A DNA stretch of 64,000 nt, from the NCBI RefSeq assembly GCF_036711975.1, contig NC_091975.1:15130501-15194500 (forward strand), written 5' to 3'. Below are positions 29,247 to 41,424 of this stretch, piece after piece (within the stretch, counting starts at the first letter, position 1; every line of letters begins with the position of its first letter). Both the position numbers and the translations under genes were made by a program. The notes beneath the pieces were generated by a model. The model was given only the letters and a program-made list of their open reading frames with translations. It was not told where the DNA came from and did not search any database. This stretch comes from Onthophagus taurus. Lineage: Eukaryota > Arthropoda > Insecta > Coleoptera > Scarabaeidae.

Positions 29247-30079
29247 ATGTGCTGGCCGCACTCATTATCGCCAGTGGAAGAGTTGTCACCCGCGTTGGAT
29301 TTCGAGGCATTAGCACGGGCTCAAACAAACGACGATGAGCTATCTCAATTCCTGGAATCAGATTCTGTTTTCAACTTAAAGAAGATAACAATCCCAGGAA
29401 CCAGCGAAAATGTGTACTGCGACATATCTACGCCTAATGCCCGACCTTTCGTCACCCGCGAATTCAGACATGCAGCGTTCAATTCCCTACATCAATTGTC
29501 ACACCTCGGAATTAACGCCACGGTCAAGCTCGTAACTCAATGTTACGTGTTTCCGTCGATTAGGGCGGATTGTAGGAGGTGGGCCCGGCACTGTTTTGGT
29601 TGTTAGCGAGCCGACATGCGTCAGCCCCCACAGAATCGTGCGGGAACGAGGAAGGTGCGACGAACTTCAGCCAAGAATTGAAAAAGCACTTTCAACAGCT
29701 TCAATCGATCCACGGAACCAGGCACGGAAGTAAAAGGATCTTCGTCTTCAGAGACCTATCCACCTATACACATGTTTGGATTCGCTTGGGTGGAGAACAC
29801 CACGCGTCGTTGGAAGTCCCATACGAGGGCCCATATCCCGTCACCAACCGGAACGACAGGACGTTCACCCTGGAGAAGAAAGGGAAACAAATTACCGTTT
29901 CAATCGACTGCTTGAAACCAGCCTACATCCTGTCCGGAGAGGAACAACGCCAGGAGGATCCACAACGCCCAGAGGCTACGCGGAATGATCCAGGACCCCA
30001 GCAGACAGACCCTACACCGCCAACAACGCGATATGGGAGACGGGTAGGATTCCCTGACCATTTCCAGGCAGGTCTCTAG
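29247..30079 (+). pseudogene. Gypsy integrase zinc finger and C-terminal GPY/F part
   Basis: The first frame (29247-29606) has an HHCC-type zinc motif: HQLSHLGINATVKLV, then CRRWARHCFGC. The catalytic core is deleted. A second frame (29579-30079) carries the end of the core region (FVFRDLSTYTHVWIRLG) and a GPY/F module (YEGPYPVTNRNDRTFTL), followed by a Pro-rich tail. Near 30110 a CTGGCAGGGGG purine-rich stretch may be the polypurine tract before a lost 3' LTR. Confidence 0.75.
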
Positions 30080-30261
30080 TATCGTGTTTTCCAACCCACG
30101 GTAAAACACTGGCAGGGGGTCTCTGTGTCGAACATCTGGACGACAGAGAACTTTCCAAACCTTTACAAAATCACTTAAAAATAATCTTAAAACAACTTAC
30201 TCTAAAATTTTCTTTCTTCTCTCTTGCGATTGTTGCTTCGTTTCGTATCCTTTTCGGTGTT

Positions 30262-30274
30262 GGCTCTGATACTA
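30262..30274 (-). other. Copia-type primer binding site, minus strand
   Basis: On the minus strand TAGTATCAGAGCC closely matches the initiator-Met tRNA primer site TGGTATCAGAGC of copia elements. It lies 20 bases inside the LTR end at 30294. Internal coding sequence of the element is missing beyond about 30180. Confidence 0.5.
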
Positions 30275-30293
30275 GTTGATACTTTCCCCGGGA

Positions 30294-30705
30294 TGTTGTG
30301 TACCTCTTTGAGTACACTTCAGGATGTACGGGTACAAGCAGAACGGCTTCTCCCTTGTGATTGAGTCGTGCCAATTTAAGGTCTGGACCCTTGGGTTAGC
30401 TTTCGTTACAGATCACTTTCACTTGTGTAGGTTCGCGTCACTAAGAAGTAAAATTCACCAGTCCCAATTTTCTTCGATTAGTTTCGAGCACTGTTGAGAC
30501 GAAATAATACCACTGGCTGCGCCAGTTAAGGTTCTTTCAATAAAACCAAAGTTTTTAGAAAGAAACTTTAAACTAATGTATTAATTTTTTATTCAAACGA
30601 CAATGACAATGTGACGGACAAAAAGCAACATACTTAAAACGGCGCCGAGATGTTTTTATAATACATGCTTATCCCTTCTCTAATGAGATGTCTGGTGGTA
30701 CAACA
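30294..30705 (-). mobile_element. Copia-type 5' LTR, minus orientation
   Basis: 412 bases starting TGTTGTGTAC and ending GGTACAACA on the plus strand, so both orientations begin TGTTG and end CAACA. On the minus strand there is a TATA-like TATTATAAAAAC near the start and an AATAAA signal within. With the primer-site match just beyond its 3' end it reads as a lone 5' LTR plus leader. No second LTR seen. Confidence 0.6.
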
Positions 30706-30894
30706 TTCTTCCTTTATTTCCAGAAATTTAGCATAGATGATGCTCGTGTTTTACGTAGCCGTCGTCGTCGTTAGGTTTTTAATGATTTATTGAAATCCCG
30801 TTTTATTGCGATTTTTTGAAAAATACTTTTCAATTTTGATTTTATTTATTTAATCCACTTCCGACTTCTTCTTCCATTTTGCGTCCTGTTTGAT

Positions 30895-31738
30895 TTGATT
30901 ACTTCAGTAGTTATGGTTAAGATGTCGAAAACGCTCGGTTTTTACGTTGTAGAAACGTATTTCCGAAAATATCAGTTTTGGCCCTCCGCGCATGGACTTC
31001 GCGGTCTTGCACCAACAATTTTGATTGTTATAAACGTAATTTGGGTAATTTACCCGTTTATAATAGAAATTATTGCAAGTGAGTGTTGCATAAAATTACT
31101 CGAGATATTTCTTATAATTGTTCTCTTTATGATTTTAGATTATAAGACGAATTTTGAAAAACTGTTATTTCACGTGGAGTTAACTTCGATGGTAATATTA
31201 TTCCTATGTCTCAATGTTCAATTATTGTGGAGTCGACGTCATTTAATCCAAACAACCGATTTATTGAGCGATTTGAGCTAATTTGGTGTTCCGCAAAGAA
31301 TCAAAGTCATTGATACAAACGTTAAGAAGATGTTTAAAACGTTGCATTACAAAGCACTTGTTATGGCGTACCTAATTACGTACTCTATTTGCTTTGAGGC
31401 GAATTGCGTTAAATTTAAAAATACTAAACGTTGTTTAATGTTTGAATATTACTTCCCATTTCAATTAAAACACTGGCAAATAACATTAATAATGTTATAT
31501 GTATACAATCAGTACTATTATTCATGTTATCCTCGGCATACGAATATTGTGTACTTATTCAGTGGAATTATTGGTTGCACGTTTACAACATCTTATCGAA
31601 ATAATAGATGGTATAAAATTAACAAGAAATAAGAAAAGAAATTTAAGAAAATTAAAACTTGTTGTTATGTATCACCATGAAATATTTAGGTATTCTTATC
31701 TGAAAATTTATTTTAATATATCGACGAAGAGATGTTAA
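30895..31738 (+). pseudogene. Odorant-receptor-like membrane protein remnant
   Basis: Pieces in several frames: 30913-31281 begins MVKMSKTLGFYVVETYFRKYQFWPS and has at least three hydrophobic segments; 31330-31632 carries FEYYFPFQLKHWQ and further membrane segments; 31499-31738 carries RLQHLIEIIDGI...LRKLKLVVMYHHEIFRY, close to the signature of insect odorant receptors before the fourth membrane helix. Frameshifts and a missing C-terminal half indicate a pseudogene. It is the only host-type gene I find, and points to an insect. Confidence 0.45.
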
Positions 31739-33590
31739 TGATTTCAGAATGTACCAATTCGCAAATACTCTTTGCACCCCTTTTCTAATTCCTACAAAAA
31801 ATTTTGTTGCAATTTGTTTATCTGTGGGGATCACTGAATTTGTTCTGGTTTGAATCTCTATTTAATTTGTCTAATTTAATTAATACAACTGCTTTTAGAG
31901 AAAAGATCTAGCTTGTTTTTTCGTAATTGCAATTAACTTTGAGGCCTTCTTTCATAATCATACAATCGGACAGCAACTCACTACAGTTGTATGTCCCGAA
32001 ACTCAACGTCAAGCTTGACTTTCAATTTCTGTAAATCCTGTATAATTTTATAAAAAGATTTTCTTGTTTTGAATAGGCTGGTGGTGTGGCGGATACTGTG
32101 TATAATTTAAATTGTATTTTACTATGTATGTCTCAGAATGAGATTAAAGTGGAGATTCCTGTAGTTCGCGAATTCTCGCACGCAGCGGCTGCAAATGTAA
32201 ACATTTTTGTTTTGATATATTTGGTGATAATAAATATTGCTATTTTTAAGGAATGCAAGAAAGTGTACGTTTTCTTTAATTGGATATTAACAGTTTTGAA
32301 GAAAAGAAACTTTTAAACATTTTCATCACAAAATTATGGTACATGTTTAAATGTTTATTACCAATTTTTATTATAGGAAGAATAAATTAAACAACCAATT
32401 TTAACGTACTTAGCGAAAAGTAAAGCAATTTTTTATTTTGTTAATAGAATCCACATTACACAGTTAGTTAATACTCATCCAGACTATAATAGTCAATTAT
32501 TTCGTTGGTGTAGTAGGCAAGGGGTTAATGTCGGGTGACCTCGGCCGATGCTACTTGTGGCCGAGACGCAGCAATGTGATGATCAGTTTCTTCGGAAAAT
32601 CTGTGCAGGAAATGATGACAGCAATGTAATTATCAGTATCCGGTTGACATAATCCTCCGTTTGCAAGTGAGCTCGCCTTAATTGGATAAAATGAAACATA
32701 TACAATTTTAATCAAAATAATCTGATGAACAGTACATCAGCAAATATGTACTGGAAACGATTATAGCAATGTGTAGTAATTAAAAAATAAAATAAAATCA
32801 AAACTGTTGAATTTGTAAAACAAACATAACACGAAATTGTTTTAAATTATATCGGCTGTATAACTAAGAATAATGATACGATATTGTAATAATATTGAAG
32901 ATGAATATTATAAAATGAATGATTTAATAGCAGCTTGTAATTTTTCGGTTGATTCCTTACTACTGTTTCATACCGCCAATATGGCCATGTCAAACGACAT
33001 GGTAATTGTCATTGCAATTGTGGCACTGAATTATTTTCTATGACTTCTACAAACTTCAAGGGGTGATCCTTTAGTGAATTTTAAGGGTACTTTAATATAT
33101 GAACCATGGGCGACTTCGGCTCCCCTAAGGAGCTACAACCCTCCTACAACAAAATGGCGGAAAATTGGTTTAATTTTTTATTCTCAAAAACCATAAACGC
33201 TAGGAAAATGAAATTTGGGGAATATGTTTAACTCATAATAGGGCACGTTTTGACCCTATTTGTACTTTCAACCTACCCTTCTAAATTACTAAACGTAACC
33301 ACCCCCGTTCAATTTATGTCTAGACTTTTTTTATGAAGATGTTAAATACATTGGAAAATTTTGATTTAGATAAATGAAAATATCAAAAAACTTCTAAAAC
33401 TTTTTTACCCCTCTGATATTAAAACTTAATAATTTGTGAGAAAAAAATTAATTAAGCAAACACTAACTGTTTAACTGTAGAGTAGTTAATCGAAAGTTAA
33501 AATAAATTTGTAATGAAAAAATCTTAGTAGGCTTTGCAATCTTTGTCAGAAATACCAATGAAATATCGGGATGAGCAGCCGGTGTAGCAT
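31739..33590. other. AT-rich intergenic DNA
   Basis: No gene recognised. An open frame at 32086-32316 encodes a single hydrophobic segment but matches nothing I know; it could be a further receptor exon. A GC-richer island at 32520-32590 and a conserved-looking GGCGACTTCGG block near 33110 stand out from the AT-rich background. Confidence 0.4.
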
Positions 33591-33594
33591 GTTT

Positions 33595-33802
33595 GGCACC
33601 AACTTTAAACTTTCATTTACCAGCAATTTTTACGAAATTGTAGACTGTACTGAGAAGCTGATTTTCAATAGATTTAGAATTTATTAAATTAGGAGCTAGC
33701 TTTGTAGTCCTATGCTTTGAAGCGTTATAAATTTTAGCTACATCATTCAAAAGATGTAACCATTTATGATTCCCGTAAAGACTAAAGTATTCATAGAGCC
33801 TT
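33595..33802 (-). pseudogene. Polinton integrase remnant (core-to-C-terminal part)
   Basis: Nucleotide similarity on the minus strand to the integrase gene at about 55170-55345, covering the segment after the catalytic Glu (equivalent to LYGNHKWLHLLD... to ...NKLPNTVYNHIKIAGKG). Many substitutions and no open frame. It shows that the second Polinton once had an integrase on this side and strand. Confidence 0.65.
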
Positions 33803-34086
33803 CTGTTTTATCTGACCAACCGCTTTTATCGGCACCGATACTTTTTTGAACTGAAAAGCGGATGGATGGGTAAAACAGGTTGGTTTCTGATCAAATTATG
33901 CCGTTGACGGATGGAATTCTTATAGTTACTGGGGACGTTAAGGATTGTCACAGGTTGTTATATAAACTGTTTTAATAGATAAATTTTAACAGGCCGGTTT
34001 TAACCGATCTGTTTTATCTGACCAACCACTTTTATCGGCACCGATACTTTTTCGAACTGAAAAGCGGTTGGATGGGTAAAACTGAT
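33803..34086. repeat. Two copies of a 76-bp imperfect hairpin repeat
   Basis: Copy 1 (33803-33878) runs from CTGTTTTATC to GGGTAAAACAG. Inside, CCGCTTTT pairs with AAAAGCGG and ATCGG-ca-CCGAT forms a small palindrome. Copy 2 starts at 34009 with the same layout. About 60 bases after each copy also match (GGATGGAATTCTTATAGTTACTGGGG). The shape suggests a MITE or transcription terminator-like hairpin. Confidence 0.6.
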
Positions 34087-34260
34087 TGGTTTCTGATCAA
34101 ATTATATAGTTGCCGGATGGAATTCTTATAGTTACTGGGGATGCTCTACGGACTGTGGAGGATATGGTTGGAACAAACCCCATTAAAACAAGGAACCATA
34201 CATCTGAACATTTGCTTCAAGAGCAATATATACCAGTAACAACCCCTTTAGAAAAAACAA

Positions 34261-34322
34261 ATTCGAGACACCATGTATATATATAAACCATTGAGTGGTG
34301 AGGTGTCGGTAATCATAAACTA
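34261..34322 (+). pseudogene. 3' tail of a capsid gene (element 2)
   Basis: The last approximately 17 codons read YIYKPLSGEVSVIIN and a stop, matching the end of the element 1 capsid gene (YTYKPLSGEVSIVIN, 6127-6178). The rest of the gene is gone. It marks the left edge of the second Polinton copy. Confidence 0.8.
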
Positions 34323-34520
34323 ATAGGATATCCACATTGATAAAAAAATGTGGTCAGCCACAGAGAAAAACAACTGTGCAGGTGCAGGACGTTATAGACA
34401 AACAGGACATCCACAATGATAAAATGTGGTTAACCGTGGAAAAACTACATATAACAATGGAACAACTACCACTGACTATACATATATGACGTCCATGCTA
34501 TGCACACACATTAGTTACCA
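34323..34520. repeat. Degenerate direct repeat with small hairpin
   Basis: AGGATATCCACATTGATAAA (34325) and AGGACATCCACAATGATAAA (34405) begin two roughly 80-base units. In each, CCACATT/CCACAAT can pair with the downstream AATGTGG. This takes the place of the 33-base spacer of element 1. Confidence 0.5.
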
Positions 34521-34522
34521 TC

Positions 34523-35038
34523 ATGACATTCAGACGTACGGCAGTTGTAGATATTCAAGGTGTTCTAGTCGATTCAGAATTTGAAGCCAGAGAAGTCACT
34601 CTCATAGATTTAGACACATCCCACACGTTACATCTACATCTTCAGTCAAGCAAACCATTCCGAGCGCTGAGTGAAAAGGACCAGAAGTCTTGTAGATATT
34701 TAGAACATCATCATCGATTGGATTTTAACGATGGCTGGATCAGTCAAGGTATGAGTTTGAAGCTGCTGGATGATACCATCTCAAACTATGATATGATCTA
34801 TGTGAAGGGGAACCAGAAGGCACATTTTTTGGAAAAACGCCCATGCCATCCAAATCGATGTTGTAGGAATTTAAATATTATCGACCTATCACTAGAAAAA
34901 TGTAATGTAGCCGAAGAGATTAAATTCAATGTTTCGTTAGATGCATGTTGGTGTCATAACGGGTCCCCAGCCGTATGTTCTCAAAACAACGCATTGATAT
35001 TACAAAATTACTTAAACCATTCAAAATGTATACTGTAA
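34523..35038 (+). CDS. Conserved Polinton protein, homologue of 6211-6735
   Basis: 171 residues from ATG 34523, intact. It shares RRTAVVDIQGVLVDSEF, GWISQGMSLKLLDD, IYVKGNQKAHFLE and a terminal DACWCHNGSPAVCSQNNALILQNYL stretch with the element 1 protein. The last 13 bases overlap the start of the metalloproteinase remnant. It is the only apparently undamaged gene of the second element. Function unknown. Confidence 0.65.
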   Translation: MTFRRTAVVDIQGVLVDSEFEAREVTLIDLDTSHTLHLHLQSSKPFRALSEKDQKSCRYLEHHHRLDFNDGWISQGMSLKLLDDTISNYDMIYVKGNQKAHFLEKRPCHPNRCCRNLNIIDLSLEKCNVAEEIKFNVSLDACWCHNGSPAVCSQNNALILQNYLNHSKCIL

Positions 35039-35916
35039 AATTGAATATATTTTGTAAACTCTTCGACTTTCTTTCATTCATCCCCAACATTCGACCCAAT
35101 TTAAATTTAAATCATCAGGATATGTTAGCTGAAGGTCTATCCCCCTTTCAAAATTACTATAATCTCCCTATAACAGGGGAAGCTGATAAGGATACATTAA
35201 AGCTACTGTCAAAACCCCGATGTGGTAATTGGGATAACAACAACAATAAGGTCAACATCAACAATAAGGTCAACATCAGTCTCAAATGTAAACGTCTCCC
35301 ATATGTGATGTGGATGGAAAGTTTTCAGCATTTTTAATTTACAATAAAATAGTCTATGTTTTCTTTAAGCAGTGGGTTTGGTTAATTGATCTAAAGACTA
35401 AAAAACCGATTCAATCTGAACCTGTAAATATTTTAGATTGGATACAGCCCTTGAGAGGGGATTTAGACAATAGCGACTATAAGTATGTAGTGTCAGTAGA
35501 TTCAAATGGCCTATTCACATTTATTATCAAAAATGAAATATATATATAATTGAAATTAAGAGTTTAACTGTAAGGTATAAATATAGATTTTCTGAAACTG
35601 AATTAGGTTTAACTGATGCAAGTAAAATTAGAGGTGTGGTTGCCAATAATTACGGTTTGACATATATCTTTTTCGATAAACATTATATCATCCAGGTAGA
35701 TGAGTACTTTACAGAAGAAAAAAGACTATAATGTCTGCAGATGAAGTCTTTCCGGGAATTTCAAACAACTTCAGTGGTGTATATAAAACGCATGATGGCT
35801 TATTAAATTTCTTTGTTGGGGATATAATTATCCGTTACAATGAATATTTAAAAGAGGTTTTGAGTAGTTCGAAAAAGGAACTATCTTTATTAGATATATC
35901 TTGTCCCTATAATTGA
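35026..35916 (+). pseudogene. Matrix metalloproteinase remnant lacking the catalytic domain
   Basis: From ATG 35026: a hydrophobic leader, a prodomain with EGLSPFQNYYNLPITGEAD, and the cysteine switch KPRCGN. The frame then passes a short Asn-rich stretch and stops at 35337 where the whole zinc-binding domain should be. Hemopexin sequence resumes in other frames (DGKFSAFLIYNKIVYVFFKQWVWLIDLK at 35312; SADEVFPGISNNFSGVYKT at 35734; ending LDISCPYN). Frame changes lie near 35335, 35550 and 35730. The deletion removes the protease core while both flanks survive. Confidence 0.8.
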
Positions 35917-36283
35917 TTAACTCAAATATATATTGTCCACAATAATTTCATCAAATATCCCAATTCCAGCGGAAAATTAAATGTTATGTATCAAATGTGA
36001 TTAAATCTATGTAACAACAAACTTATTTAGGTTCCTATGTAAATTAATTTTAAATAAAAAATTTTCCACTTGTTTATACATTTGTGGTTTTTTGTTTTTG
36101 AAGTAGAATTAATCATCTCGACCAACTGTTATCTGTTTTTTTTCACCGCAATTATCTCCAACTTGTTTATTATTTAAAGACAATGGATATATAAAGGATG
36201 TTCTCGTTACCGAAAAGTAAATAGCATTTGTTACTTTTATAAAACCTTTTTATTTCCGAAAGTGAAAAGAAAAAACTCTAAAC
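35917..36283. other. AT-rich spacer
   Basis: No coding signal. Occupies the slot that in element 1 holds the 228-residue acidic protein and the two CACGTG palindromes; neither is present here. Confidence 0.5.
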
Positions 36284-39200
36284 ATGTTTATTTGTGAGTT
36301 CTGTCAAGTGTCTTTTACGGCGAAACATAATCTTGACAGGCATATGCGAGGTAAACATGGCCAAACTAATTTCGATTGTACCGTGTGTGGAGAAAAATTT
36401 TCAAGACGAGATAACTTGAACGTACATCTGAAACGATCTCATGGGTTATCTATGAAACGTCAAGCACCACCACCACCATTACCATCAACCATCAAACATT
36501 GATCAAATTTAGAGATGGAAGTTCCAACACCAACACCATCAACATCACCACCACTAGGTAATAAACGTCATCGATATTCAGCACGTCCAGAGTCCATGAT
36601 CGAAAACGAGGGAAGGATATGTCAAGTTTGTGGCGATTTACTACCATCACTTATTTCGCTTGAATGCCATCTTAGAACTGAGCATGTTGAAATAATCGAT
36701 GATAATGTTAAAAAATTTAAGTCTTGCTATAAAAATAGGGTAGTTTGCTATAGAATTGATGGAGCTCAACCTGATGATGATATACCGTCATATCTATTGA
36801 AATGTTGTGAAACAGTTAATCGACTGATTGAACAACATCTCAATAGGAATGGTTCGGTAAAAGCTCAGATTGAGTTATTAGCAAATTATATTAAGTCCGG
36901 ATTTGATGATGATGACGGGAATGAGGAAATTATTATGTCGGAGAAAAATTTTAATACAAAATTTAGAATTATTACTGCCACCACTGTGTTGAATGAGGTT
37001 TATGATGAGATGACTCGGGATATTCTAACTGAAAACGAAGAGTTTCAGGAGCGTGGGTCGGGGTGGGCTTTCCACTCCATATCTCACCTGCTCCTAAATA
37101 TCAATAAATTTGAACCCATACCCGGGTCATCATATATTCGTTTACCTCATGATATCGAAAAGAAAAAGGCATGCATCAATATTAAGAACTATGAAGATGA
37201 TGCATGTCTAGCGTGGTGTTTGATGGCAGCTCTTTATCCTGCAAATCATAGTCAAGACCGGACTTCAAGCTACCCTCACTATAGTGAAACACTTAATTTA
37301 CAAGGTATTAGATTCCCCGTTATTTTAAAAGACATTGTTAAAGTGGAAAAGTTAAATAATTCATATAAATTTACTTTATTTATATGAAACCGGCGGGAAA
37401 GGTCATTTTGTATTAATTAAGAACCTATCCAGGCTTATATCACGTCAGTTTTCACACCATGAGCATTCTATACACCTTTGTGATGGATGTTTAACCCGAT
37501 TTTCATCTGCTGAAAAATTAATTACACATCAGAATCACGATTGTAATCATATAAAGACAATTGTTCCCACGATAAATTTAAAATCAAAACCTAATTATTT
37601 TGGCTTACACACTCCCGAAAATATTTTATCATTTATCAACTATAAATTCACACAGATGGTGCCGTTTGTTATATATGCAGACTTCGAATCGACTCTACAA
37701 CCCATCGATTTTTGTGAGCCCAATTCATCTAAATCTTTTACCGAAAAAGTTGAGATGCATCAACCCTACAGTTTCGCTTATTATATCGTTTCCACGATTG
37801 ATAGCAGTTTTAATAAATTTGAAACGTATACAGGACTTGATACATCTCACGTTTTTATCACTAAATTAATCGATGATGTTAAATTTATTTATAATAAATA
37901 CTTGAAAACCGTAAAACCAATGATACCTTTAAGAACCGATGAGCAACGCAATTTCGATTCAGCTGAAAATTGTTATATTTGTCAAAATCCTTTCACATCT
38001 GACCAGATTAAGGTACGTGATCATTGTCATATTAGCGGTAAATACCGGGGACCTGCCCATACAAATTGTAATCTAAATTTCAAACTTCCAAATTCTATTC
38101 CAATATTCTTTCATAATTTTAGCGGTTACGATTGTCATTTATTTATTAAAGCATTTATTTAACAATAAAGAAAAATATATCGGTTTCAGTAAAAGAGTGT
38201 TTGTCGATAAATTAATCAATGAAGATAAAATTGTTGAAAATATTTTTTTGAAATTAAGATTTGTTGATTCGTTTAGATTTATGGTATCTTCATTAGACAC
38301 TTTAGCCGGCAACCTCGAAATAAATGACTTTATCAATATACGTAAATTCTTTCCACACCCCGAACATTTTAAATTGTTAACGAAAAAGGGTATATTTCCA
38401 TACAATTATATAACCTCTTTCGACAAACTAAATGATACATCACTACCACCTAAAAGCATGTTTTACAACAAATTAAATTTAGAAGACATAAGCGATGAGC
38501 AATATTCGCACGCTCAATGTGTGTGGAAAGAATTTAATTGTCAAAATTTGAAACAATATTCCGACTTGTATTTAAAGACTGATGTTCTTTTATTGACTGA
38601 TGTATTTGAAAAATTCAGGCAAGTTTGTTTTAAAACTTACGATTTAGATCCCGCGCATTGTTATACGGCACCGGGACTATTTTGGGATGCCATGTTGAAA
38701 TTCACCAAAATTAAATTAGAATTGTTGACGGATATAGATCAAGTTCATTTTATTAAGAAAGGTATCCGTGGAGGTATTTCTCAATGCTTCCTACGGTACG
38801 CTAAAGCTAATAATAAATATATGGATGATTATAACCCCAATTTACCATAATCGCATTTAATGTATTGGGACGCGAATAATTTGTATGGATGGGCGATGTC
38901 GCAATATTTACCGGTTTCCAATTTCAAGTGGTTAGATGATACCCAAATTCTAAATTTTAATTTTAATAATATATCAGATACTTCAGATTACAGTTACATT
39001 TTAGATGTAGATATCGAATACCCCGAGTATTTGCATGATACGCATAATGATTTACCTTTTTTATGTGAAAACATTTTACCACCTAACGGTAGATGTGAAA
39101 GCGATAAATGATTGATTCCAAATTTATTTAATAAAACAAATTATGTTGTGCATTATAGAAATTTAAAGCAGGCCGTTGCTCACGGTCTTAAAGTTTCTAA

Positions 39201-40171
39201 AATTAATAGAGTTTTATCGTTCAGACAGTCTACCTGGTTGAAATCTTACATCGATAAGAATACAGCATTACGCCAATCCGCTAATAATTCTTTTGAAAAA
39301 GATTTTTTCAAGTTAATGAATAATGCAGTTTTTGGTAAAACCATGGAAAATGTAGATAAACGAGTCGATGTAAGATTAGTGACCAGTTGGGATGATGTTC
39401 ATACTAGCGAAATCTCCGGTCGTCCTCGTTTAGGAGCTCGAAGTTTAATTGCGAAATTAAATTTTAAAAGCATAAGCATATTCACAGAAACGTTTTCGGC
39501 AATTCAAATGGATCGTCTCCATGTCGTTTACGATAAACCTCTATATGTTGGTTTTACGGTTTTAGAATTGTCTAAATTGTTAATGTATAATTTTTATTAT
39601 GATTTCTTAAAACCAAAGTACGGTGAATCTATTCGCTTATGTTACATGGATACCGATAGCTTCACCGTACTAATTGATTCCGATGATGTTTATAGAGACG
39701 TGAAATTGAATTTAGATAAATTTGACACATCGAACTACAGTCCTGATAATCAGTTTGACATAGCGTTACATAATAAAGCTGTTTTGGATAAAATGAAAGA
39801 CGACAATTGCGGAAACATAATGGTTGAATTTATCGGTTTGAGGTCTAAAGTGTATGCGAATAGGGTCGCTGATGGTCGGGTTACAAAGAAATCTAAAGGT
39901 GTTAAGAAAGCTATTGTTAAACAACATATCTTTTCAAAATTATTTAGATTGTTTAAATTCAAAATCGGTTTTATTTAAAAAACAAACGTTATTTAGAAGT
40001 TTCAATCATAACATATTTACAGCATTACAAAATAAATTGGTTCTATCACCAAATGACTCCAAGCGATATATTTGTAATAATGGAATTAATACATTCGCTT
40101 GGGGTCATTATAGTATTAATGACGATAGTACATACTTTAATTTTAAGTTAATTTATTCGTATTTATTGTAA
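36284..40171 (+). pseudogene. polB: DNA polymerase B, element 2 copy, multiply broken
   Basis: Same architecture as the element 1 gene: two N-terminal C2H2 fingers (36284-36450), a third at about 36620, Exo I YADFES (37677), HNH cluster DHCHISGKYRG (38021), NFSGYD (38115), motif A YWDANNLYG (38862), motif B NNAVFGKT (39317) and motif C YMDTDS (39643). Lesions: TGA at 36500, a deletion with frameshift near 37365 removing the segment after VEKLNN, a deletion near 38155, TAA at 38848-38850, TGA at 39109-39111, and a 2-base loss near 39920 relative to the duplicate block at 42966. Dead copy. Confidence 0.85.
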
Positions 40172-40691
40172 TTTATTGAAAAGTTCTCGATGGTTTAATT
40201 GTTTATTCGCTTTACTTTCTGTTTACATCACACTTTAGCTATGGTTCAAATCTCATTGGTAAGTATGTTAATTTACACCATCGAGTTTTTTTTTATTGTT
40301 TTAATTCAATTGCAGGATTTTAAAGTCTATATACCTAAACGTTATGAAAATGAGATTTTAAAGGACGATACGTTTCCAATTTTAAAATCTTCAACCAATT
40401 CTTTGTGAATTTAAGACTGAAAAAAGAATTCATGTATTTGAGCTTTACGGGATGTTGCCCATCGAAATCATATTGAGATTGTGGAGAACATGGTTTACCA
40501 ACCATTGGGATGTGTTGGGAACACTTAGGATCGATTTATTTTTTATACTGTGAGTAATTTCTATTGTTTCTCGAATTTTCCTTTTGATAATTTTATTTTT
40601 TTAAATTTTATCAACAGTTGTTATTGGAAATTTGTTTATCTAGAGAGATGTTATTGCGTCTAACCACATTATTTTTTTTTGCGGTTACAGT
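39195..40691. repeat. Duplicated block X (polymerase C-terminus and ssDNA-binding-like exons)
   Basis: Nearly identical to X' at 42246-43743. The left edge is at TTCTAAAATTAATAGAG and the right edge at GCGGTTACAGT. The most visible difference is two bases missing near 39920, which breaks the polymerase frame here but not in X'. The sequence after the right edge is block Y here and block Z after X'. Confidence 0.9.
40241..40408 (+). pseudogene. ssDNA-binding-like protein, C-terminal exons with 57-nt intron
   Basis: ATG 40241 starts MVQISL, then a GTAAGT donor at 40259 and a T-rich tract ending TTGCAG at 40315. Splicing joins it in frame to a 30-codon exon with DFKVYIPKRYENEILKDD. The spliced product aligns with residues 46-75 of the intact protein at 43832 (AIVELEAGFIVFLPKRIAEVISD). 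The N-terminal half is missing or lies in an unrecognised upstream exon; an acceptor-like TTTAG ends at 40239. A second copy is in X'. Confidence 0.5.
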
Positions 40692-41152
40692 CTTGATAAA
40701 AAAAAGATTCATACATTAATTTATTTTATTTTAATAAAAAATCATGTATACTTACATCGCTTGATGAAAAGAACGTTAAAATCTAATTGCAGTGGGTACT
40801 GAATGATAGGATGTGAATGATAAAAAATTATCGTAGATATTAGGATACAAACGTTCGAATAATAAAGTTATGCTTACCAACAAAAAATAAGATTTAAAAT
40901 AGAAGGAGCTATAGGAATGAAAAAAACAGATTAGCAACAATATATGCAAAGGAAAAGAAGGCTATACTTACCAGAAAAAAGTCGCCGAGATAACGAAGTT
41001 ATCAAAACTGATCGAACTGATCAAACAAAAAATGGAAGTGATCAGAATTTTAGATTACAACTCCGAATCCCCACTCCCATCCCTACTCTTCCATCTCCAC
41101 TTTTGGGCGGAGCCTGAGGAGGAGCGTGGGAGGAGCTTCAATAAACAATCCT

Positions 41153-41252
41153 TTTCCTTTTTCTTTTTTTCTTCTTTTTTTTCCTCTTTTTTTCTTCTTT
41201 TTTTCCTTTTTTTCTCTTCTTTCCTTCTTCTTCTCTTCCTTTTTCTTGATTT
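41153..41252. repeat. Polypyrimidine tract (T/C-rich)
   Basis: About 100 bases of nearly pure T and C. Open frames through it are composition artefacts. Such a mirror-like homopyrimidine run could form triplex DNA. Repeated at 46872-46971 in Y'. Confidence 0.8.
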
Positions 41253-41424
41253 TTCTTTTCAATTTACAACAATTTTTACAACCCAACAGTACCCCACCCA
41301 ACAGTACCCAACTCAACGTATACAAATGCTTTTTTCTTTCAAATTAAAACAATTTTTTATACTTTTTACAATCTTTTATTATTATTATTATAATTTACAA
41401 TCTATAACTGACAATGTTTATATA

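Noticed and set aside
32086-32316. Small membrane protein gene
   Set aside because: One hydrophobic stretch only, no homology recognised, surrounded by noncoding sequence; at most a stray receptor exon.
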